Assembly (NCBI GenBank): GCA_038817485.1
Contig: JAWAZL010000010.1
Location: 1-48,293, forward strand
Direction of reading: 5' to 3'
Length of the DNA stretch: 48,293 bases
Source of the DNA: Nitrososphaerota archaeon
GTDB taxonomy: Archaea; Thermoproteota; Nitrososphaeria_A; Caldarchaeales; JAVZCJ01
The position numbers were made by a program, and so were the translations under genes. Each line of letters starts with the position of its first letter. The stretch's first letter is position 1. The notes under the pieces were generated by a model that made no database searches, was not told where the DNA came from, and saw only the letters and a list, made by a program, of their open reading frames with translations. Below, in pieces: positions 42,210 through 48,293 of the stretch.

Positions 42210-42746
42210 ATGGATGTATTTGAAGCTATTAAAAATAGGAGAAGTATAAGAGCTTTTCAAGAAAAAGAAATTCCAGAAGAATTTATTGAAAAAATTTTAG
42301 ATTCTGCTAGATGGGCTCCTTCAGCAGGAAATATTCAACCATGGGAATTTATAATAGTAAAAAATAAAGAATTAAAAATGAAATTAGCTGAGGCAGCTTA
42401 TGGGCAATACTTTATAGCTGAAGCACCTATAGTAATAGTTGTTTGTACAAATATTAAAAAATCTAGTTCAAGATATGGAACAAGAGGAGAAACACTTTAT
42501 TCAATCCAAGATGCTGCAGCAGCAACTCAAAATATTCTTTTAAGTGTTCACGCTCTTGGATTAGGAGCATGTTGGATTGGTGCATTTTCTGAAGAAAAAG
42601 TAAGTTCAATTCTTAATATTCCAAAATATGTAAGACCTGTTGCTATATTGCCAATTGGATATCCTGCAGAAAAACCTATTCCACCAAATAAAAGGAAAAT
42701 AGACGAAATCACATTTTTTGAAAAATATGGTTTAAAAAAATATTAA
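42210..42746 (+). CDS. Nitroreductase-family flavoprotein
   Basis: FMN-dependent NAD(P)H oxidoreductase of 178 aa. The FMN-binding start is IKNRRSIRAFQEKEIPEE, followed by ARWAPSAGNIQPWEFIIV, the QDAAAATQNILLSVHALGLG helix and ACWIGAF with LPIGYPAEKP. Substrates in this family are diverse (quinones, nitro compounds, flavins), and a specific role cannot be read from the sequence. It has its own promoter-like TTTATAA upstream and is followed by a tiny Lys-rich gene on the other strand. Confidence 0.9.
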   Translation: MDVFEAIKNRRSIRAFQEKEIPEEFIEKILDSARWAPSAGNIQPWEFIIVKNKELKMKLAEAAYGQYFIAEAPIVIVVCTNIKKSSSRYGTRGETLYSIQDAAAATQNILLSVHALGLGACWIGAFSEEKVSSILNIPKYVRPVAILPIGYPAEKPIPPNKRKIDEITFFEKYGLKKY

Positions 42747-42752
42747 AGGAAG

Positions 42753-42824
42753 TTACTTCTTTTTCTTTGTTGTTTTCTTTCTTGTTGATTTTTTCTTTGT
42801 TGTTTTTCTACCGCATTTAGACAT
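42753..42824 (-). CDS. Lys/Thr-rich microprotein with a single N-terminal Cys (23 aa)
   Basis: Twenty-three codons from ATG (42822-42824) to TAA (42753-42755). The product begins MSKCGRKTTKKK and continues with Lys, Thr, Arg and Ser only, for a very high positive charge. A ribosome site AGGGTGAAAG lies immediately upstream, and a TATA-like TATATAATAC lies further up. It resembles the 27-aa microprotein at 47598-47681 (MSCRKKKKK...) in having Cys at position 3-4 and a basic run. It might be a nucleic-acid- or ribosome-associated peptide. No homology is claimed. Confidence 0.6.
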   Translation of the reverse strand: MSKCGRKTTKKKSTRKKTTKKKK

Positions 42825-42943
42825 TCTTTCACCCTTATTATACTAAAATGTATATAATACTTTTATCATATATATTTTTCCTTATTAAAAAAAAAGAAAA
42901 ACTTACATATTAGATATTAAATAAAATTCTATAGTATTTAAGA

Positions 42944-45229
42944 ATGGAAAATAAAAAAATTAGAGCTAGAATTAAAGTTACAGGTATAGTTCAAGGAGTA
43001 GGTTTTAGACCATTTGTATATAGATTAGCTACATCTCTAAATCTTAATGGTTTTGTAAAAAATATGGTTACAGGAGTATTAATAGAAATTGAAGGTTCAA
43101 AAGAATCTATAGAAATATTTTTAAAACGTATTAAAGAAGATAAACCATCTATTTCAAAGATAGAGAATATTCAAGTAACTTTCCTTTCACCAATTGGTTA
43201 TAAAAATTTTGAAATAAGTAAAAGTTCTGAAGATTTAGGAGAAGTATCTCTTGTTTCTCCAGATATAGCTATTTGTAATGAATGCATAGAAGATATTTTA
43301 GATACAAATAATAGAAGATATAGATATCCTTTTACAAATTGTACACAATGTGGTCCAAGATTTACAATAATAAAAGCTCTTCCATATGATAGAATTAATA
43401 CTACGATGAGAAAATTTAAAATGTGTAAAGAATGTGAAAGAGAATATAATGATATTTTTGATAGGCGTTATCATGCTCAACCAAATGCATGTCCTTTATG
43501 TGGCCCAAAAATATGGTTTGAAGAGAAAAATAATAAAAATAAATTTTTTAATGAAGAAGCTATTGAGAAAACAATCAAAGCCATAATGGATGGAAAAATA
43601 ATTGCTATAAAAGGGTTAGGAGGTTTTCATTTAGCATGTGATGCAACAAATGAAGCTGTTGTTAAAGAGCTTCGTAAAAGGAAAAATAGAATGTTTAAAC
43701 CTTTTGCAATAATGAGTTTTAGTATTGATAAAGTGAAAAAATTTTGTTATGTAAATGAATTTGAAGAAAAAATTTTATCTTCAAATGAAAGACCAATAGT
43801 TCTACTTAGAAAAAAAGATGTAAATATTATAGCTGAAAGTGTCTCTCCTAATAATAATTACCTTGGTGTAATGCTTCCATATACTCCTTTACATTATTTA
43901 ATTCTTAAAGAATTGAATGATATTGATGCACTTGTAATGACAAGCGGGAATATAAAAGATGAACCTATAGTTATTAAAAATAAAATTGCTAGAATTAAAC
44001 TTTCTAAATTGGCTGATGCTTTTTTAATGCATAATAGAGATATATATAATAGATGTGATGATTCTGTTGTTACTTTAATTGATAATAAAATTTTATATAT
44101 AAGGAGAGCACGTGGTTATGCTCCTTTACCAATAGAAATTCCTATAAATTCTAAAAGGAATATACTTGCATGTGGAGCAGAATTGAAAAATACTTTTTGT
44201 TTATTAATTGGTAAAAGAGCTTATTTAAGTCAACATATAGGTGATTTGGAAAATATTGAAACATTCAATTTCTTTAAAAATGCTATTAAGCATTTTACTA
44301 AATTATTTAGAGCTAATCCTGAAGTAGTTGCTCATGATCTTCATCCAATGTATTTGTCAACTGAATATGCTCTTAATTTTAATGGAGAAAAAATTGCTAT
44401 TCAACATCATCATGCTCATATTGCTAGTGTTTTAGCTGAACATGATATTAATGAACCTGTGATTGGTTTTTCATGCGATGGTTTAGGATTAGGTTTAGAT
44501 AATACTATATGGGGTGGAGAATTACTTTTATTAAATGAAATTGAAAAATTTGATAGGATTGGATTCTTTGAACAAGTTTGTATGCCTGGAGGAGATTTAG
44601 CATCTAAAGAGCCTCGTAGAATGGCTTTAAGCTATATGGCTAATGCTTTAGGAATTAATAATGAAATTGTTATAAGTTTTGCAGAAAAAGTTTTTGGTAA
44701 GAATGTGGAAATAATTCTAAAACAAATAAAAAATAAAATAAATTCTCCTATGACTTCTTCTCTTGGAAGACTTTTTGATGCTGTTTCTTCAATGATTAGG
44801 CTTGTAGATATTAATGAATTTGAAGGACATGCAGCAATAATGTTAGAGCATATAGCAAATGATAGTGTTAAAGATTTCTACAATTATAATATAAAAGGTA
44901 GTAAAAATTTAATTTTTGAAACAAAATACATGATTTTAGAAATATTAGAAGATTTAAGAAAGAATATAAACCCATCTCTTATTTCAGCAAAGTTTCATAA
45001 TACTATTGCAAAAATAATTACTGAAGCTATTTCTTTAGCTTCTAATGAATATGGAATAAATAAAATTGCTTTAAGTGGAGGAGTTTTTCAAAATATTTAT
45101 CTTTTAAGAAGAATAAAAGAAAATCTTAAAGGAAATAATTTAGAAATTTTAATTAATGAGTTAGTTCCGCCAAATGATGGTAATATATCTCTTGGCCAAG
45201 CTTATATTGCAGCTAAAATATTAGATTAA
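42944..45229 (+). CDS. hypF: Hydrogenase maturation carbamoyltransferase HypF
   Basis: Makes the thiocarbamate on HypE that becomes the CN ligand of NiFe-hydrogenases; 761 aa, full length. Domains in order: acylphosphatase (about 8-95, VTGIVQGVGFRPFVYRLA), two zinc knuckles (CNECIED, CTQCGPRF, CKECEREY, CPLCGPK, about 108-188), a YrdC-like carbamoyl-adenylate domain (about 200-385, with FKPFAIMSFS and MLPYTPLHYL), and a Kae1-like domain (about 400-757) with the metal-binding HHHAHIASVLAEH near residue 487 and LSGGVFQNIYLL. No other hyp or hydrogenase gene is in the window. It overlaps the M29 peptidase gene by 9 bases, convergently. Confidence 0.96.
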   Translation: MENKKIRARIKVTGIVQGVGFRPFVYRLATSLNLNGFVKNMVTGVLIEIEGSKESIEIFLKRIKEDKPSISKIENIQVTFLSPIGYKNFEISKSSEDLGEVSLVSPDIAICNECIEDILDTNNRRYRYPFTNCTQCGPRFTIIKALPYDRINTTMRKFKMCKECEREYNDIFDRRYHAQPNACPLCGPKIWFEEKNNKNKFFNEEAIEKTIKAIMDGKIIAIKGLGGFHLACDATNEAVVKELRKRKNRMFKPFAIMSFSIDKVKKFCYVNEFEEKILSSNERPIVLLRKKDVNIIAESVSPNNNYLGVMLPYTPLHYLILKELNDIDALVMTSGNIKDEPIVIKNKIARIKLSKLADAFLMHNRDIYNRCDDSVVTLIDNKILYIRRARGYAPLPIEIPINSKRNILACGAELKNTFCLLIGKRAYLSQHIGDLENIETFNFFKNAIKHFTKLFRANPEVVAHDLHPMYLSTEYALNFNGEKIAIQHHHAHIASVLAEHDINEPVIGFSCDGLGLGLDNTIWGGELLLLNEIEKFDRIGFFEQVCMPGGDLASKEPRRMALSYMANALGINNEIVISFAEKVFGKNVEIILKQIKNKINSPMTSSLGRLFDAVSSMIRLVDINEFEGHAAIMLEHIANDSVKDFYNYNIKGSKNLIFETKYMILEILEDLRKNINPSLISAKFHNTIAKIITEAISLASNEYGINKIALSGGVFQNIYLLRRIKENLKGNNLEILINELVPPNDGNISLGQAYIAAKILD

Positions 45230-46384
45230 TATTTTTCCATTTTCCATTATTGTTATTTTTTCTCCATTTTTCTTTTCAATTTCCAATGTAATTTTTGGAG
45301 AAGTAACAAAATCCCAATGGAGTGAAGATGCTATATTCCCTCCATATCCTCTATTTTCTCCTATAGCAACATGTATTGAACCTTCAATTTTTTCATCAGT
45401 TAAAATATATCCTATAGCTTCTTTAATATGTGGATTTAAACCTATTCCTAATTCACAAATATTATTTGCTCCTATTTTTGAATATCTTTTTTCATCAATT
45501 TTCATACATTTCTCTATAGTATCTTTTAATTGATCAAAATTTTTCTTTGCATTACTTTCTTCTAAAACAATTTTTCCATTCTTAAAAACTAATAAAGCAT
45601 CTTTAATAATTTTACCTGTAAATCTATCTCTTGTTAATGGACAAAATAAAGTACCTTCTCCATATTCTTCAATAGGAGCAATAAATACTTCTCCTGCTGG
45701 AAGATTTGCTCCTACTTCTCCAATAGAAATATCTTCATCACTTATTATTCCATCATCTAAATTTATTCTTCTACCATTTATTTTTAAATATAAATCAGTT
45801 CCCTTATTATCCATTACATGAATTTTTATAGCTTCTTTAAGTACATTAGCAATTTTCATGCATTTTTCATTAAGCTTATTATAATCTATTAATATTCCAT
45901 TTATTATTATATCTTCTAATTTTCTAAGAGATATTTTAAAATATTTTGCTGCTTCAGGTGTTGGCCAACCTAAATATAGCCATCTTTTTTGTTTTTCATG
46001 TATAATATCTCTAATAGGTTGATGAGCTTCAGTATTCGCTTCAATTTTATTTCTTGGAATTTTAGTATTTATTAAAGGATCTTTAAAAGCATCCATACTT
46101 ATTATTACATTAGTTCTTTCTACTGCTCCTAAATAATGTTGTGGAGTTTGTCTAATATATTCTTCAGAAACTAATTCATAATATCTTTTAAGATAATCAT
46201 CGCTTTGAGTTGAAATGAAAGGTATTCCTCCATTTTTAGCTATTTCTAAAGCTATTTCTTCAATAATATTTTGAAAATAATTATTTCCACGAATTAAAAC
46301 ATTTTCTCCAATTTTTAAATTTATACATTTTACAACTATTTCAGCAATTTTTTTAATTTTTATTTTACTAACCATTTTTTCCAC
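45221..46384 (-). CDS. M29-family (thermophilic) aminopeptidase
   Basis: Metallo-aminopeptidase of 387 aa of the aminopeptidase T / PepS family (two Co or Zn ions). NLPAGEVFIAPIEEYGEG carries the first conserved Glu ligand, NICELGIGLNPHI the second, and KIEGSIHVAIGENRGYGG with LHWDFVTSP the His/Tyr/Asp ligands. The N-terminal Rossmann-like half contains GENVLIRGNNYFQ. The start could be the second Met (MVSKIK), three residues downstream of the first. It converges on hypF with a 9-base overlap and starts divergently from the retropepsin-like gene. Confidence 0.92.
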   Translation of the reverse strand: MEKMVSKIKIKKIAEIVVKCINLKIGENVLIRGNNYFQNIIEEIALEIAKNGGIPFISTQSDDYLKRYYELVSEEYIRQTPQHYLGAVERTNVIISMDAFKDPLINTKIPRNKIEANTEAHQPIRDIIHEKQKRWLYLGWPTPEAAKYFKISLRKLEDIIINGILIDYNKLNEKCMKIANVLKEAIKIHVMDNKGTDLYLKINGRRINLDDGIISDEDISIGEVGANLPAGEVFIAPIEEYGEGTLFCPLTRDRFTGKIIKDALLVFKNGKIVLEESNAKKNFDQLKDTIEKCMKIDEKRYSKIGANNICELGIGLNPHIKEAIGYILTDEKIEGSIHVAIGENRGYGGNIASSLHWDFVTSPKITLEIEKKNGEKITIMENGKILI

Positions 46385-46489
46385 TCTTATCTCTCTTTTT
46401 TTATTCTTATAAAATAAATTTAAATATTTAAAAGATTTAAATTATAGATTTTTACTCTTAAAAAATTCAATAACAAAATAAATAAAATT

Positions 46490-46957
46490 ATGATTAGAAA
46501 TTTAAGAGCATTAATAAAAACATTAAATATTCCCATTTTCTATTATTTAAATGAGAAAGAAATGATCATTAAATCTGATGTTGAATTAAGAGGTTTAAAA
46601 AGTTCTGAGAAATGTAAAGCTTTAGTCGATACTGGTGCTGCTATGACAGTTATAGATAAATACTTAGCTGAAGCATTAGGTGTTACATATACAGGTAGAA
46701 GAAGGACACTTACAAGTGCTACTGGACATAAGCTTATAGGTGAAATAGCCATAATCAAAGAATTAATAATTGAAGGTGAAATTTTAGACTATGAAAAAGT
46801 ACTTGTAGTAGAATTTAATGAAGAAGTTAAAAAAACTTTAAGTAAGCTAGATGTCCACGATTCTATAATCATAGGAGTCACAACCGTGGAACTAGCAAGC
46901 TTTATTCCAGATATTACTACTGGTAAACTAAGGAAAGTTGAAACGTTTCTTTTTTAA
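46490..46957 (+). CDS. Retropepsin-like aspartic protease-family protein
   Basis: Single-domain aspartic protease-like protein of 155 aa. The active-site loop ALVDTGAAMTVIDKYLAEAL has the D-T-G-A motif at residues 47-50. The flap region follows (TLTSATGHKLIGEIAII), then the hydrophobic-hydrophobic-Gly block DSIIIGVTTVELASFIPD. Retropepsins work as dimers, so one DTG per chain suffices. Archaeal members are soluble and of unknown substrate. No retroelement or gag-like gene is nearby. The region around its start resembles a stretch at 47306-47358. Confidence 0.85.
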   Translation: MIRNLRALIKTLNIPIFYYLNEKEMIIKSDVELRGLKSSEKCKALVDTGAAMTVIDKYLAEALGVTYTGRRRTLTSATGHKLIGEIAIIKELIIEGEILDYEKVLVVEFNEEVKKTLSKLDVHDSIIIGVTTVELASFIPDITTGKLRKVETFLF

Positions 46958-47597
46958 TAAAATTTTTATATTATTTGGAATTATATCAAAATGAAAAATG
47001 TATTATTTTCTAACTATATACTTTCCTTCTATTCATTTTTATTATTCAAGTTCAGAAATATGAATCATTACTCTTATTGTGAAGCTTTTAAATAAGCTTA
47101 AATTTTAAAGCAAATAAATGAGAAAAACTATTTCCTAAAATAATAGGATAAAGAATAAAAATTATTTTTTAATAAAAATGCTTAAAGAAAGAGTAACAAA
47201 GATTTAAGGCATATTAAAGTAGATGGATAAAAGACTTAATCATTTTAAAAGTGATTTAAAAGAGAGAAAAAGATTTGAATTATATTTTTTGCTTTCAAGA
47301 ATTTGATAACAAAATGCATAAATAAAGTTATAACCAACAAATTTAAGAAGCGTTAATATGAAAATTCAATTTAAGAATAGTTCTAACAGTATTATCTTGT
47401 TTGAATAATATCTTAAATATATACTATTTTCCAAGAAAACTTTATTTTTGTTTATCTACTAGAAATGAAGCAAACTGTAAATCTTCTTAAAATTAAAGAA
47501 TTGGAAGAAAAAATTCAGTTACTTCAGTAACTTCCTAATAAATTTTTTAAAAAAGATAAATATAAGAAAAATTATTATAAAAAAAATTGTGATAGTT
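46958..47597. other. Long AT-rich stretch without a convincing gene
   Basis: Six hundred and forty bases hold no ORF that I accept. There is a 21-codon ATG ORF at 47465-47530 (MKQTVNLLKIKELEEKIQLL...), perhaps the remnant of a helical protein. A segment at 47306-47358 resembles the retropepsin gene start region (46470-46516). AT palindromes of the sort expected by chance are also present. No tRNA, C/D boxes or repeats of a mobile element are evident. Confidence 0.5.
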
Positions 47598-47681
47598 ATG
47601 AGTTGTAGAAAAAAGAAAAAGAAAGAAGAAAAGCCACCAGAAACAAAGCCTCCAGAAGAAAAATCTAAAGAAGGAGCATGA
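47598..47681 (+). CDS. Lys/Glu/Pro-rich microprotein with N-terminal Cys (27 aa)
   Basis: Twenty-seven codons from ATG at 47598 to TGA at 47679-47681. It begins MSCRKKKKKEE and continues with PPETKPPEEKSKEGA: a basic head with one Cys at position 3 and a Pro/Glu-rich tail, certainly disordered. A GTGATAG ribosome-site-like stretch precedes the ATG, and a TATA-like AAATATAAG lies about 40 bases upstream. Its codons stand out from the surrounding AT-only DNA by carrying CCA, CCT and GGA triplets in one frame. It is similar in plan to the microprotein at 42753-42824. Confidence 0.55.
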   Translation: MSCRKKKKKEEKPPETKPPEEKSKEGA

Positions 47682-47903
47682 TGCACTTAATACCATTTCC
47701 TTTTTTTCCAAAGTTCTTTCTTTAATAAATCTCTTATTGCAGCTTTAATTAATGCTTTTTTCAAATACTTAAATATTTAAAATATTCACATTTTGATAAA
47801 TAAAATAAAAACATTATATACAAAAATAATACTTAAAGAATATTAAATAAATAATAAATTATAAAAATTTTCAAAATATATTTTATAATTAAATTTTTAA
47901 GAA

Positions 47904-48122
47904 ATGAAAGAAATATATTTGAATGATAAAGATGCTATCACAATTTTAAGTAAAGAAGATTCTAAATGCTGGTTTTTTAAATTTGAGAACAATATTTTAT
48001 GCATAGAATATAATAATAAAAATTTAATTGTTTCAATAATGAATAAAGAAAAAGTAAGAGAGAAAATAAAAAATTTAGCTGAAAATTTTTGGGAAATTAT
48101 AAAGAATGAAGAAGAATGGTAA
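47904..48122 (+). CDS. Small hypothetical protein
   Basis: Seventy-two residues, with two predicted strands (CWFFKFENNILCIEYNN, NLIVSIMN) and a C-terminal charged helix (KVREKIKNLAENFWEIIKN). No motif is recognised. The amphipathic pattern and the Trp/Cys content make chance coding less likely than for shadow ORFs. It is isolated, about 220 bases after the microprotein. Confidence 0.5.
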   Translation: MKEIYLNDKDAITILSKEDSKCWFFKFENNILCIEYNNKNLIVSIMNKEKVREKIKNLAENFWEIIKNEEEW

Positions 48123-48206
48123 TGTTACATTTCTATTTTTTATTTCTTTAATTTTATTACTTAATATTTTAATGATAATAATTGTTTTATTGTTTATAAA
48201 GTGAAA

Positions 48207-48293
48207 TTATATTTCTATTGCTTCTTTACTTGTTTTAATTCTTTCTTTTATTTTTGGATTAACATTATCAATTGTTTTTAAAAGATATTCTAA
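48207..48293 (-). CDS. C-terminal end of a gene entering from the right edge
   Basis: The minus strand is open from the window edge to TAA (48207-48209), giving 28 residues ending NPKIKERIKTSKEAIEI. This is an amphipathic, Lys/Glu-rich helix of the kind seen at protein C-termini. The family cannot be told from this fragment. Confidence 0.4.
   Translation of the reverse strand, partial: LEYLLKTIDNVNPKIKERIKTSKEAIEI

Noticed and set aside
47231-47260. Inverted repeat AATCA-TTTT/AAAA-GTGATT
   Set aside because: Short, bulged and made almost wholly of A and T; there is no gene next to it to regulate.
47465-47530. 21-codon ORF with helical residues
   Set aside because: No ribosome site and only AT-rich codons; noted in the intergenic entry but not called as a gene.
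1-48293. tRNA genes, CRISPR arrays, insertion sequences
   Set aside because: I looked for T-loop GTTCRANNC contexts with paired arms, regularly spaced repeats and transposase motifs in the intergenic regions and found none.

Overview
The window is a very AT-rich stretch of archaeal chromosome, most likely from an anaerobic, thermophilic member of the Thermoproteota/TACK group. The evidence is Alba, GatD/GatE, archaeal TYW1 (Taw1), translin, an Ard1-type acetyltransferase, Hjc, NurA-HerA, archaemetzincin, geranylgeranyl reductase and a crenarchaeal-type proteasome beta subunit. A tungsten-type aldehyde oxidoreductase, HypF and an ETF/FAD-oxidase operon suggest anaerobic, hydrogenase-linked metabolism. 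I cannot name the lineage more closely. I see no rRNA, tRNA, CRISPR array, insertion sequence or prophage.

Layout. 1-4400: a polyol block with a zinc dehydrogenase (cut by the left edge) divergent from a creatininase-family hydrolase, a Gfo/Idh/MocA dehydrogenase and a broken URO-D-family gene; the first three match the IolM/IolN/IolG set of Thermotoga-type inositol catabolism. 4498-11448: mostly housekeeping and information genes (coiled-coil nuclease-like protein, MoaD-like carrier, hexulose-phosphate synthase, Hjc, Alba with a strong 3' hairpin, geranylgeranyl reductase, translin, TYW1, proteasome beta). 11601-14759: overlapping etfB-etfA-FAD oxidase operon. 14805-24956: a membrane-anchored propeller, 5-formyl-THF ligase-like protein, PyrE, a LarA-like protein without its key residues, a site-2 protease, an acetyltransferase, small unknowns, a C/D box guide RNA, a nuclease-like protein, a long surface protein of repeated Ig-like modules and a 2-hydroxyacid dehydrogenase.

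25168-29822 is a same-strand run: cysS, a nucleotidyltransferase-kinase fusion, a membrane protein, archaemetzincin and a methyltransferase. An aminotransferase converges on it. deoC-gatD-gatE follow. 35147-42135 holds four related small winged-helix proteins around a ferredoxin/AOR pair, then NurA-HerA. A nitroreductase, a Lys-rich microprotein, hypF, an M29 aminopeptidase and a retropepsin-like protein follow. The last 1.3 kb is gene-poor, with a second Lys-rich microprotein, a small hypothetical gene and the tail of a gene entering from the right edge.

Most worth a second look: the C/D guide RNA whose two guides both match the 23S peptidyl-transferase region; the four-member winged-helix family beside AOR and NurA-HerA; an AOR in which Asp replaces one cluster cysteine; the probable archaeal inositol triad; a proteasome beta subunit lacking Thr1; the nucleotidyltransferase-kinase fusion; and two unannotated Cys/Lys microproteins.
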